Source: Haemophilus seminalis
GTDB lineage: Bacteria > Pseudomonadota > Gammaproteobacteria > Enterobacterales > Pasteurellaceae
Length of the DNA: 64,000 nucleotides
Reading direction: 5' to 3'
Assembly (NCBI RefSeq): GCF_006384255.1
Contig: NZ_VCED01000003.1
Span: 62,001-126,000 of the forward strand
Within the stretch, counting starts at the first letter, position 1. Every line of letters starts with the position of its first letter. Shown here in pieces: positions 31,208 through 42,300 of this stretch. The notes beneath the pieces are model-generated. The model saw nothing but the letters and a program-made list of their open reading frames with translations, ran no database searches and was not told the DNA's origin. A program made the translations under genes and the position numbers.

Positions 31208-31846
31208 TCAAATTCTACGGCGACGCTGGTGAAAACGCGTACTACTCGATTTTACTTTCAAATTTACCGCACTTTTTTTCTCTTTAGATTTGCGGTAAGT
31301 CCGTCGATAGTGACTTAAAAAATAATGAATAGAGCTTGCCATCACCGCACCAAGTAAAAAGACAATAATGAGTTCACCATATAATTGGTGAAAAATTTGA
31401 TTAATTTTTGATTGGTTAGATTGCGTATATTGCGCATCAATAGTGACGCGTAAAAATCCTTTAATGCCGCTTTGGGCGTAAAGTGGCTCTACAATTTGTT
31501 GATTGTTTGTATCGGGTGAATTGAGCATTTCGCGACTTTGAGCCAGTAATTTTCCTTCGCCATCGTATAAGCTGGCATCTAAAATAAAGTCTTCTTTGAC
31601 TATTTGATCAAGATTATCCGTTAATTGCTCTGTTTTGGCATTGTTTGTGAGTAAAACTGAAAATAAATTGGCTTGTTGACGAACCAAAATATGTGAGATG
31701 TTCGCCACTTGGTTTACGCTTGCAAATTGTGAACTTAGCTTAAATTGTTTTACACCAAATAAGATAATACCAAGTGCAGTTAGGCTTAGCACAATAATCG
31801 TTGCAAGCATGGTTGATTTGATTAGTTTTTCTTTAATTATTTGCAC
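31208..31846 (-). CDS. YtjB/AhpA (Smp) membrane protein
   Basis: A 212-residue protein with two transmembrane helices, about 13-32 and 150-172, enclosing a periplasmic domain of about 115 residues, and a very basic cytoplasmic tail ending STRFHQRRRRI. This topology, and divergence from serB with a 56-base gap, is the arrangement of ytjB (smp/ahpA) in enteric bacteria. The biochemical function is not known; family members have been linked to haemolysin activation. Confidence 0.75.
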   Translation of the reverse strand: MQIIKEKLIKSTMLATIIVLSLTALGIILFGVKQFKLSSQFASVNQVANISHILVRQQANLFSVLLTNNAKTEQLTDNLDQIVKEDFILDASLYDGEGKLLAQSREMLNSPDTNNQQIVEPLYAQSGIKGFLRVTIDAQYTQSNQSKINQIFHQLYGELIIVFLLGAVMASSIHYFLSHYRRTYRKSKEKKSAVNLKVKSSSTRFHQRRRRI

Positions 31847-31902
31847 TTTTTCAACTCACATCGGTTAAAATCTTTCCAGTTGCCACAATTTACAGGATTT
31901 TT

Positions 31903-33356
<1,454 letters not shown>

Positions 33357-33439
33357 GATATAGTTATTGAGGTTTAAACTCATAGAAGTATGCAAAATTA
33401 CCGCATATTTTTCAATGTATTATCGATGAGAAATAGTTA

Positions 33440-34321
33440 ATGACAGAACAGGAAAAACATATTCAAGACAATGACAAGCTTTACCGTTATCTTTTCCAAA
33501 ATCGTGCGGTTCGTGGGGAATGGGTTCGCTTAAATAAAACATTTACTGATACATTAAATATCCATCACTATCCTAAAGCAGTACAGGATTTATTGGGTGA
33601 AATGATGGTGGCGACTAATTTGCTTACAGCCACACTAAAATTTGACGGCAATATCACCGTACAAATTCAAGGCGATGGCCCATTACGCTTAGCATTAGTA
33701 AATGGCAATGATCAACAACAAATCCGCGCCCTTGCTCGAGTGGATGGGAACATCACTGAAAATATGAGTCTGCACAATATGATTGGTAAAGGCGTATTGG
33801 TCATTACTATTGCACCAAAAGAGGGCGAACGCTATCAAGGTGTAATTAGTCTGGATAAACCAACGATCACAGAATGCTTAGAAGATTATTTTGTACGCTC
33901 AGAACAGCTTCAAACTCAATTAATTATTCGTACTGGAGAATATGAAGGAAAGCCGGTGGCAGCAGGTATGCTATTACAGATTATGCCTGATGGTTCTGGT
34001 ACATCAGAAGATTTTGAGCATTTAACTACGCTCGCAGCAACAGTAAAAGACGAAGAATTATTTGGCCTCCCAGCAGAAGAGTTACTCTATCGTTTATATC
34101 ACGAAGAAACCGTCAATCTTTATCCAGCACAAGATGTACAATTTTTCTGTGGCTGCTCAGCAGAGCGTTCTGGTTCTGCATTACTGCTCATCTCCGATGA
34201 AGAAATTGATGAAATATTAGCCGAGCATAAAGGCAGTATTGATATGCAGTGTGAGTGCTGTGGTACACACTACTTCTTTAATAAAGAAGCGATTGAAAAA
34301 TTAAAATCAACAAAACTTTAA
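33440..34321 (+). CDS. hslO: Redox-regulated chaperone Hsp33
   Basis: Cytoplasmic holdase activated by oxidation. The 293-residue length is normal. The C-terminal zinc/redox switch CxC-X27-32-CxxC appears as CGC in FFCGCSAERSG and CECC in MQCECCGTHYFF. The N-terminal core contains DLLGEMMVATNLLTATLKFDG. A hairpin terminator follows the stop. Confidence 0.96.
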   Translation: MTEQEKHIQDNDKLYRYLFQNRAVRGEWVRLNKTFTDTLNIHHYPKAVQDLLGEMMVATNLLTATLKFDGNITVQIQGDGPLRLALVNGNDQQQIRALARVDGNITENMSLHNMIGKGVLVITIAPKEGERYQGVISLDKPTITECLEDYFVRSEQLQTQLIIRTGEYEGKPVAAGMLLQIMPDGSGTSEDFEHLTTLAATVKDEELFGLPAEELLYRLYHEETVNLYPAQDVQFFCGCSAERSGSALLLISDEEIDEILAEHKGSIDMQCECCGTHYFFNKEAIEKLKSTKL

Positions 34322-34325
34322 AAAC

Positions 34326-34351
34326 AATCCCGACGCTATGTCGGGATTTTT
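34326..34351 (+). terminator. Terminator after hslO
   Basis: AATCCCGAC pairs with GTCGGGATT around GCTAT, followed by a short T-run. Confidence 0.85.
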
Positions 34352-34494
34352 GATCTACGTCATCAATACACCTAAAAATAGGTAATGAAGAGCTATAATT
34401 TTTCAAAAATGAGATCTAGTTAACATTTTTTTACATTGACATTCTTTAGAATAGGCAACAGTTAAATTTTAATCTTAAATATTAGAGGTGACTT

Positions 34495-36111
34495 ATGACA
34501 TACTTAAACAAAGTAGTAAAAGAACTTGAAGCGCTAGGCATTTATGACGTAAAAGAAGTTGTCTACAATCCAAGCTACGAGCAATTGTTCGAAGAAGAAA
34601 CCAATCCAGGTTTAGAAGGCTTTGAAAAAGGTACTTTAACTACGACTGGTGCAGTAGCTGTAGATACTGGGATCTTCACTGGCCGTTCACCAAAAGATAA
34701 ATATATCGTATTAGATGAAAAAACCAAAGATACTGTTTGGTGGACATCTGAAGCAGCGAAAAATGACAACAAACCAATGAACCAAGCTACATGGCAAAGC
34801 TTAAAAGACTTGGTAACTAACCAACTCTCTCGTAAACGCTTATTTGTAGTTGATGGTTTCTGTGGCGCTAGCGAACACGACCGTATTGCAGTACGTATTG
34901 TAACTGAAGTTGCATGGCAAGCACACTTTGTGAAAAACATGTTTATTCGCCCAACTGAAGAACAACTCAAAAATTTTGAACCAGATTTCGTTGTAATGAA
35001 TGGTTCTAAAGTAACCAATCCAAACTGGAAAGAACAAGGTTTAAATTCAGAAAACTTCGTTGCCTTCAACTTAACTGAGCGTATTCAATTAATCGGTGGT
35101 ACTTGGTACGGCGGTGAAATGAAAAAAGGTATGTTCTCAATGATGAACTACTTCCTACCACTTAAAGGTGTAGGTGCAATGCACTGCTCAGCTAACGTTG
35201 GTAAAGATGGCGATGTAGCAATCTTCTTCGGCTTATCTGGCACAGGTAAAACAACCCTTTCAACCGATCCAAAACGTGAATTAATCGGTGACGATGAACA
35301 CGGTTGGGATGATGTTGGTATCTTTAACTTTGAAGGTGGTTGCTATGCAAAAACCATTCACCTTTCAGAAGAAAATGAACCGGATATTTACCGCGCTATC
35401 CGTCGCGACGCATTATTAGAAAACGTAGTTGTTCGTGCAGATGGTTCTGTTGATTTTGACGACGGTTCAAAAACAGAAAATACTCGCGTGTCTTACCCAA
35501 TTTATCACATCGATAACATTGTAAAACCAGTTTCTCGTGCTGGTCACGCAACTAAAGTTATTTTCTTAACTGCAGATGCATTTGGCGTATTACCACCAGT
35601 ATCTAAATTGACACCAGAACAAACTAAATACTACTTCTTATCTGGTTTCACAGCAAAATTAGCAGGTACTGAGCGTGGTATTACTGAACCAACTCCAACT
35701 TTCTCAGCATGTTTCGGAGCAGCATTCTTAACGCTTCACCCAACTCAATATGCAGAAGTGTTAGTAAAACGTATGCAAGCAGCCGGTGCTGAAGCTTACT
35801 TAGTGAATACTGGTTGGAATGGTACAGGCAAACGTATCTCAATCAAAGATACTCGCGGAATTATTGATGCAATCTTAGATGGCTCAATTGAAAAAGCTGA
35901 AATGGGCGAATTGCCAATCTTCAACTTAGCCATTCCTAAAGCATTACCAGGTGTAAACTCTGCAATCTTAGATCCTCGCGATACTTACGCAGATAAAGCA
36001 CAATGGCAATCAAAAGCTGAAGACTTAGCAGGTCGTTTTGTGAAAAACTTTGTTAAATATGCAACTAACGAAGAAGGAAAAGCTTTAATTGCAGCTGGTC
36101 CTAAAGCTTAA
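34495..36111 (+). CDS. pckA: Phosphoenolpyruvate carboxykinase (ATP)
   Basis: Converts oxaloacetate and ATP to phosphoenolpyruvate and CO2, linking C4 acids to gluconeogenesis or, in Pasteurellaceae, fixing CO2 in reverse. It has 538 residues. [15 protein letters not shown] is the kinase-1a P-loop, followed by [10 protein letters not shown] (kinase-2, metal). [15 protein letters not shown] is the substrate loop. AGAGGTG precedes the start. It ends before a terminator built from two facing uptake signals. Confidence 0.98.
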   Translation: MTYLNKVVKELEALGIYDVKEVVYNPSYEQLFEEETNPGLEGFEKGTLTTTGAVAVDTGIFTGRSPKDKYIVLDEKTKDTVWWTSEAAKNDNKPMNQATWQSLKDLVTNQLSRKRLFVVDGFCGASEHDRIAVRIVTEVAWQAHFVKNMFIRPTEEQLKNFEPDFVVMNGSKVTNPNWKEQGLNSENFVAFNLTERIQLIGGTWYGGEMKKGMFSMMNYFLPLKGVGAMHCSANVGKDGDVAIFFGLSGTGKTTLSTDPKRELIGDDEHGWDDVGIFNFEGGCYAKTIHLSEENEPDIYRAIRRDALLENVVVRADGSVDFDDGSKTENTRVSYPIYHIDNIVKPVSRAGHATKVIFLTADAFGVLPPVSKLTPEQTKYYFLSGFTAKLAGTERGITEPTPTFSACFGAAFLTLHPTQYAEVLVKRMQAAGAEAYLVNTGWNGTGKRISIKDTRGIIDAILDGSIEKAEMGELPIFNLAIPKALPGVNSAILDPRDTYADKAQWQSKAEDLAGRFVKNFVKYATNEEGKALIAAGPKA

Positions 36112-36131
36112 TTAAAAATACTAAAAATATT

Positions 36132-36168
36132 AACCGCACTTTGGGTAACTGAAGTGCGGTCATTTTTT
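36132..36168 (+). terminator. Dual uptake-signal terminator after pckA
   Basis: ACCGCACTT (36133-36141) and AAGTGCGGT (36152-36160) face each other as an inverted repeat, followed by CATTTTTT. Paired uptake signals serving as terminators are a known Haemophilus arrangement. Confidence 0.85.
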
Positions 36169-36262
36169 ATCTGTTTTCAAGCTGATAAATGTATTCAAAA
36201 ATTGACAAAAATCCAGTAAAATCACTGTGTTTTAACTTTCGTCAATTAAAAAGGACAATGCA

Positions 36263-36820
36263 ATGCTTAACCAAATTAAAAAAGATGCTCAAGATCGTAT
36301 GGAAAAAAGCCTTGAAGCATTAAAAGGCCATATTTCAAAAATCCGTACTGGTCGTGCACAACCGAGTTTACTTGATGCAATTCAAGTTGAATATTATGGT
36401 GCAGCGACGCCACTTCGCCAATTAGCAAACGTAGTGGCGGAGGATGCGCGTACTTTAGCTGTAACCGTTTTTGATCGTTCTTTAATTTCTGCGGTAGAAA
36501 AAGCAATTTTAACCTCAGATTTAGGTTTAAACCCATCTTCAGCGGGTACTACAATCCGTGTTCCGCTTCCTCCATTAACAGAAGAACGTCGTCGCGATTT
36601 AATCAAAATTGTAAAAGGCGAAGGTGAACAAGGTAAAGTTGCGGTTCGTAATGTGCGTCGTGATGCGAATGATAAAATCAAAGCATTATTAAAAGACAAA
36701 GAAATTAGTGAAAACGAACAACATAAAGCAGAAGAAGAAATCCAAAAAATCACAGACATTTACATTAAAAAAGTAGATGAAGTATTAGCGGATAAAGAAA
36801 AAGAATTAATGGATTTCTAA
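36263..36820 (+). CDS. frr: Ribosome recycling factor
   Basis: With EF-G it splits post-termination ribosomes. The 185-residue length is exact. It has [26 protein letters not shown] and, in the helical arm, [45 protein letters not shown] precedes the start. A strong terminator follows, so it is separate from dxr. Confidence 0.98.
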
Positions 36821-36834
36821 TCATAAAAAATGCG

Positions 36835-36865
36835 AAAGGCAGACAGTTTTGTCTGCCTTTATTTT
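36835..36865 (+). terminator. Terminator after frr
   Basis: AAAGGCAGAC pairs perfectly with GTCTGCCTTT around a six-base loop, followed by a T-rich tract. Confidence 0.88.
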
Positions 36866-36929
36866 ATTAGGTATGCGAATTTAGACGTACCAATAAAAAT
36901 ATAATCAACAAAAGTGCGGTAAAGATTCT

Positions 36930-38117
36930 ATGCAAAAACAAAACATTGTCATTCTTGGTTCAACGGGATCAATAGGTAAGAGCACCCTTTCCGTTATCGA
37001 AAATAACCCTCAGAAATATCATGCATTTGCACTCGTAGGCGGAAAAAATGTAGAAGCAATGTTTGAACAATGCATAAAATTCCGACCACACTTTGCGGCT
37101 CTTGATGATGTGAATGCCGCTAAAATTTTACGTGAGAAATTAATTGCACATCATATTCCAATAGAAGTGTTGGAAGGACAACAAGCTATTTGTGAACTTG
37201 CTGCACATCCAGATGCTGATCAGATAATGGCATCGATTGTTGGAGCTGCAGGATTGTTACCGACTCTTTCAGCGGTTAAAGCAGGTAAACGGGTATTACT
37301 GGCAAATAAAGAATCATTGGTAACCTGCGGACAGCTTTTTATTGATGCCGTAAAAAACTACGGTGCGAAGCTTTTACCAGTAGATAGTGAACATAATGCG
37401 ATTTTTCAATCATTACCGCCAGAAGCACAAGAAAAAATTGGTTTTTGCCCACTTTCTGAATTAGGTGTAAGTAAAATTATACTCACTGGTTCTGGCGGGC
37501 CATTCCGTTACACGCCACTTGAACAATTCACCAACATCACACCAGAACAAGCGGTTGCACACCCTAATTGGTTTATGGGTAAAAAAATCTCTGTCGATTC
37601 AGCTACAATGATGAATAAGGGCTTAGAATACATTGAAGCTCGCTGGCTTTTCAACGCAAGTGCGGAAGAAATGGAAGTCATTATCCATCCACAATCAATT
37701 ATTCATTCTATGGTACGTTATGTTGATGGCTCAGTCATTGCTCAAATGGGAAATCCAGATATGCGTACGCCAATTGCAGAAACTATGGCATATCCTCACC
37801 GCACTTTTGCTGGGGTAGAACCACTTGATTTCTTTAAAGTCAAAGAACTGACGTTTATTGAACCTGATTTTAATCGTTATCCAAATTTAAAACTAGCTAT
37901 TGATGCCTTTGCTGCGGGTCAATATGCGACAACAGCAATGAATGCAGCTAATGAAATTGCCGTACAAGCATTTTTAGATTGTCAAATTAGCTTTATGGAT
38001 ATTGCAAAAATTAATGAGCGTACTATTGAGAAGATTACACCGCAAACTATTCAATATATTGAGGATGTATTGGAAGTTGATCGTTTAGCGAGAAAGATTG
38101 CTGCAGAACTAATATAA
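36930..38117 (+). CDS. dxr: 1-deoxy-D-xylulose 5-phosphate reductoisomerase
   Basis: NADPH-dependent second enzyme of the MEP isoprenoid pathway. The 395 residues are near the usual length. The N-terminal Rossmann motif is [42 protein letters not shown] (metal-binding Asp/Glu) and [17 protein letters not shown] mark the catalytic domain. An uptake signal lies just upstream (36912). Its original downstream terminator is now split by an IS3-family insertion. Confidence 0.97.
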   Translation: MQKQNIVILGSTGSIGKSTLSVIENNPQKYHAFALVGGKNVEAMFEQCIKFRPHFAALDDVNAAKILREKLIAHHIPIEVLEGQQAICELAAHPDADQIMASIVGAAGLLPTLSAVKAGKRVLLANKESLVTCGQLFIDAVKNYGAKLLPVDSEHNAIFQSLPPEAQEKIGFCPLSELGVSKIILTGSGGPFRYTPLEQFTNITPEQAVAHPNWFMGKKISVDSATMMNKGLEYIEARWLFNASAEEMEVIIHPQSIIHSMVRYVDGSVIAQMGNPDMRTPIAETMAYPHRTFAGVEPLDFFKVKELTFIEPDFNRYPNLKLAIDAFAAGQYATTAMNAANEIAVQAFLDCQISFMDIAKINERTIEKITPQTIQYIEDVLEVDRLARKIAAELI

Positions 38118-38172
38118 AAGTGTGATGTTGCGTTTATATTCTTATTATGGATAGAGTTTATTTACTACTAAT

Positions 38173-38185
38173 AAAAAAGTACGGC
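38173..38185. terminator. Left arm of a terminator hairpin split by the insertion element
   Basis: AAAAAAGTACGGC here is complementary to GCCGTACTTTTTT at 39341-39353. With the element and one target copy removed, the two would form a 13-bp stem with an eight-base loop between convergent dxr and the autotransporter gene. Confidence 0.75.
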
Positions 38186-38217
38186 AAAATATGATCTGAC
38201 CCCAAAAAGTTAGACTG

Positions 38218-38922
38218 TTATTTAAAGGATTGTTTTCGATATTGTATCGGACTCAGTCCTTTTAATTTTACTTGAGTCCGTCAATGATTATAGTAATCTC
38301 TGACAGCATCAACTATCTCTTCTCTACTGTTAAATTCCCGACCATAAAAACATTCCGTTTTTAATCGCCCAAAGAAACTTTCCATCTCGGCATTGTCCAA
38401 GCAATTCCCTTTTCTCGACATACTTTGAATGATGCCACAAGCTTTATTTAACCTTTTGACGGCTTGCATTAACATGCCCTCTACTTGCTCCCAGTTTGGG
38501 GAATAGCTGAGGTTATAGGAGACTATCTCATTGTTAAATAAGTCTAAAATTGGAGATAAATAGACTTTACCTCCATCTTTCGCCTTAAACTCGGTAATAT
38601 CGGTTACCCATTTTTGTTTCGGGGCTGTTGCACTAAAACCGTGTTCAAGATGATTTGGAGCAATATGGCCTATCGTGCCTCGATAGATGGTAAATTTCTT
38701 GCTTTTTCTTGACCGCACTTGAAGCCCAATTGCCTGCATTAAACGTTGGACTTTTTTATGATTCACGCCTGACAAACAGGCATGAATGCGTAGATAGCCG
38801 TAATCAGGATTAATGTCTTTATAAGGGCCTTGTCTTTATCTGGCTTAACTTGAAGTTGGGAAAAGAACGTACTACGCGCTAATCGTGCAAAACTCAATAG
38901 CCATGTTAAGGGATAATGCGTT
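38218..38922 (-). pseudogene. IS3-family transposase OrfB, frameshifted with internal stop
   Basis: The integrase-type DDE transposase is in pieces. The N-terminus reads IIQRLRTHYPLTWLLSFARLA (from about 38922), then loses frame near 38830. The second frame resumes YGYLRIHACLSGVNHKKVQRLM and continues through KQKWVTDITEFKAKDG (first catalytic Asp), LDLFNNEIVSYNLS and the DNAEMESFFGRLKTE segment with the catalytic Glu. TGA at 38281 then interrupts it; after this the frame reads RTQVKLKGLSPIQYRKQSFK and ends in TAA at 38218-38220, the normal family C-terminus. Two lesions therefore disable it. Confidence 0.88.
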
Positions 38923-38923
38923 C

Positions 38924-39277
38924 TCAACCTTTGGATAATTTCCGTTGCTCGGCTTCGTCCTGAAGTCTGAGCCTTCTCAACTCCTTTAGGTAGGCTACCT
39001 CCGCTTCAAGCTGTAAAATTCTCAAACGTAAACGGTCTTCTTCAGTTTTGGGTGGCGGTGGCATTCTGGCATATTTAGGTTTCATCGGCGGTCGTCCTGA
39101 TGGTTTACGGGGAATCAATCCATTTATGCCATTTTTTTCAAACCGTTTCAACCATGTCCCAACTAAGGCGTTGGAGGGAATATTGTAAAAGCGCGCGGCT
39201 TCTCTAATACTCATTTTCCCATTCAAAATAGGTTGGAGAGCCTGTAATTTAAATTCGATTGTGTAGTGTTTACCCAT
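38924..39277 (-). CDS. IS3-family transposase OrfA
   Basis: DNA-binding first ORF, 117 residues from ATG 39277 (MGKHYTIEFKLQALQ). It has a helix-turn-helix (MSIREAARFYNIPSNALVGTWLKRFEKNG) and a C-terminal leucine-zipper-like helix (LRLRILQLEAEVAYLKELRRLR). A TTG at 39295 would add six residues but lies close to the inverted repeat. It looks intact, but without OrfB it cannot move the element. Confidence 0.85.
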   Translation of the reverse strand: MGKHYTIEFKLQALQPILNGKMSIREAARFYNIPSNALVGTWLKRFEKNGINGLIPRKPSGRPPMKPKYARMPPPPKTEEDRLRLRILQLEAEVAYLKELRRLRLQDEAEQRKLSKG

Positions 39278-39340
39278 AAAAAATCTGCACCTCAATTGTT
39301 GGTTTGGTTAGTCCAACTTTTGGGGGGCAGATCAAATATA

Positions 39341-39353
39341 GCCGTACTTTTTT
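39341..39353. terminator. Right arm of the split terminator hairpin
   Basis: GCCGTACTTTTTT pairs with the left arm at 38173-38185. It now sits 21 bases past the autotransporter stop without its partner. Confidence 0.75.
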
Positions 39354-39373
39354 TATTTACTTACTAGATAATG

Positions 39374-42300
39374 CTACCAAGTAAAACCGACCTTTAATGA
39401 AGCAAATTTCTGTGGTGCAACATCAGAGCCCTTAAGCATTCCAATATTCGTGCTTATATTCCACTGTTTCATCTGCGCATTAAAACCAAGTTCATGAGTA
39501 AAATAACGTCCAAATTGTTGTTTTAATGCGACATCATTGACGCTTAATACTCTCTCAATGGCAAGTTTTCGTTGAGTGGTATCATAGTAATTGCTTGAGA
39601 AACTTGGGGTGAATTTTACACCATTTATATCAAACGTTTTATCTAACATTACACCAGCACGGTAAGTAGTTAAATGTAACGTTTTACTGTTGATATTTGC
39701 ACCGTCTAATTGGTAGTTTGTGCTAGATAGACTGTAGTAGCGTATACCAATTGAAGGTGTGACGTGAATTCCCCAGTCCAAAGAAGCCCCAATATTTCCA
39801 CCTGCACTAAAAATATTACGGTGGAACGTTTTGTTTTCTTCATCAAATTTTACATTGTTACGACTGTGCCCATAACCTAAGTCAAAACTTGCAAAGACAC
39901 CATTATTCCACTCACCTTTAACAAAACTATTTATGGTAGTTAGTCGGCTTGTACCTGATACATTTTCATCAAACTCATTATTTGCACGAGAATGAGAAAG
40001 CACCGCACCAATTTGTATGGTCGAATTTAATGCCTGTGCTACACCGATTTGAGTTAAAGTTAAATTTTGCTTATATGAACGATTATAGTCAGAGCGATAA
40101 GTTCTCTGACTTGCTTCAGTATTCACCCAAACATTTGATTTATCTTGGCTTAATAAATGACGATCTAAATTTCGTCCAATTTGCAATGCTGAATTGATAT
40201 TTGCAGATAGTTCTGATAAAGCCGTATTGGAATAACGACTAATCAGTTGAGCTTGCACTGGCAGAGCAACAGTCGAAGATTGAGAACTTAAAAATTGCTG
40301 AATTTCCTTCTCAGTTTGATAAGCCTTTTCAAGACTATTCAGTAATGCTAATACCGCCTCATTCAAGGAAACTTGCGCAGAATTAACCGCACTTCGATTG
40401 CCAGAGGTTTGAGCGTTAATTAAAGTTTGTTGAGCTGATTCAACACGTGTAATGTTTGCATCAATTTCCGCTTCAAAGGCAGTAATGTTACTTTCATCTG
40501 CCACTTTTGCAACTTTACGACAAATATCAGAAGAAAGCCCTTGAACTTCACAGAGCCACTGTGCATAACTTGCCTTATTCATTTGTGAATCATTTTTTAA
40601 ACGATTAAATTCTGCTTGTAACTTATCGTATTGAGTCGAAAGCGTATTCACAGTATTTCTCATACCAGTTAGCATTTGCAGTAATTTTTGAGCTTGATTT
40701 TCACTCTTTTCTACCTGAGCTCTTAAGCCTCGATACTCATTACGTTGATTTTCCAAACGTGCTTTATATTGAGTAAATTGGTTATATAAGTTACGACGTT
40801 TAATAAAGCGAATACGCCAAGTACGATTATATTCATAAAAAACATTATCAATTTGATTATTAGTTTGGCGAATATCAGCTAACAAACGCTCAATCTGAGC
40901 ATCATCTTCTGTTTTTTGTTTTTGTGCGTGACTATATTCACGAGTTAAATTAGCAAGCTCTAGTCTTTTGCTATTTAGTTTATTCTGAACCGATTCAAAT
41001 TCACGCTGACTATTTAATATTAATTGGTTGTTATCCCGAGAATGTAATTCTGCATCACGTAACGGGTTATATAATCGATAATCATTGCTACGATTTGTTA
41101 AAATATAACGATAAGCCCCTAAATCGACATAGCCATTTTCAAGAGAAAATTGCGCATCCCCAATAGCTTGTTCAGGATGATTTAATTTAACTAAACTTAA
41201 TGGGTTTACCTCATTGGGTTCTCTCCCCGTATTTTTCACAGAAAGAAGATATGCTCCTGATGCTAGTCCATTTACTGTAATATGATCGCCACGACGTTCA
41301 GCAATATTAGTTAAAAAACGAAAATGCCCATTACCCGTCAATTTTCCATTTATTGTCAATTCATTAAATTGTACCCAACTACGATAATCCTTATTTAGCT
41401 CATCATAGCCCGTATTTAATGTAACTTGACTATTGGGCGAAAATTCGAGATTTCCCACCGAACTATTACCTGTTAGCATCCATTGGCTATAGGGTTGTAA
41501 ACGAATTTGAGTCATCGGTGTTGCATTTACACGCCCCACTAAATGCGCTTTACCTAGATTAAATTGACTCGTTTCTTTTAAATCGATATTACCACTTACT
41601 ACTGTTACAGGAACACTATCAAAGGCTGCCTGACTTAGTATTTTATTTTCAGTACAACTCGTTATTCCTGTATATGAGGCACGGATACACTCATTGGATT
41701 TATTCTGAGTAAAACCGAGTTGGATTTGAGCTTGATGACGAGCATTAATATTCCCTTCTAACAAGCTCACATTACGACTACTTTCTAATTTGCCATTACC
41801 TGAAACATTAAATTCATGAGCCTTGAATTGACGATTAATCCAACTATTTTCATCTATGACTTCTTTTTGGTTTAAATGATCGTAAGCATGCGGAGTTGGG
41901 ATGCCAGAAAGCACTAAATGACCCGCAGATATGTTTAAATTGCCATTTAAGTTAGTACCTCCATTCAAAACAAGCACACTATTGTGATAATTCGGGTTGT
42001 AATTAAACGTTAATGCACCGTTATAACGCTGAGAATCATACTCACCAAGGAAACCACTAAAGGTATCTAAATGTTTTTTTGCATTTTCTTGAGCAAGTGC
42101 ATTCTTTATAACTTGTTGTCTGTCGTTACCTAAAAATTCCCAGTCATTTGTTGTTTCCATATCCCAAGGAAAATAAGCACGTGGATTTTTTCCTTCTTTT
42201 AGGCGGAAATAATCTAATCGGTTATTTCTATAATTATTTTTGTATTCATAAATAGCTAATGATGATGTTGGTTCTTGCCCCCATTTTACCCATTCAATAT

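Larger units (their letters stand above)
38193..39333 (-). mobile_element. IS3-family insertion element (decayed), 1141 bp
   Basis: Terminal inverted repeats match at 20 of 23 positions: GATCTGACCCCAAAAAGTT at the left and, read inward on the minus strand, GATCTGCCCCCCAAAAGTT at the right. It carries orfA and orfB in overlapping frames on the minus strand. The flanks carry AAATAT at both ends (38187-38192 and 39334-39339), a probable target duplication; its exact length is ambiguous by one or two bases because of end symmetry. OrfB has a frameshift and an internal stop, so the copy is probably inactive. An uptake signal lies inside orfB (38712-38720). Confidence 0.88.

Noticed and set aside
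34350..34372. Possible CRP site upstream of pckA (TTTGA-N6-TCATC)
   Set aside because: Three mismatches in the ten key positions and partial overlap with the hslO terminator; too weak to annotate, though CRP control of pckA would be sensible.
39949..40197. 82-residue plus-strand frame inside the autotransporter
   Set aside because: Antisense shadow of the barrel-encoding region; no ribosome-binding site or recognisable domain.
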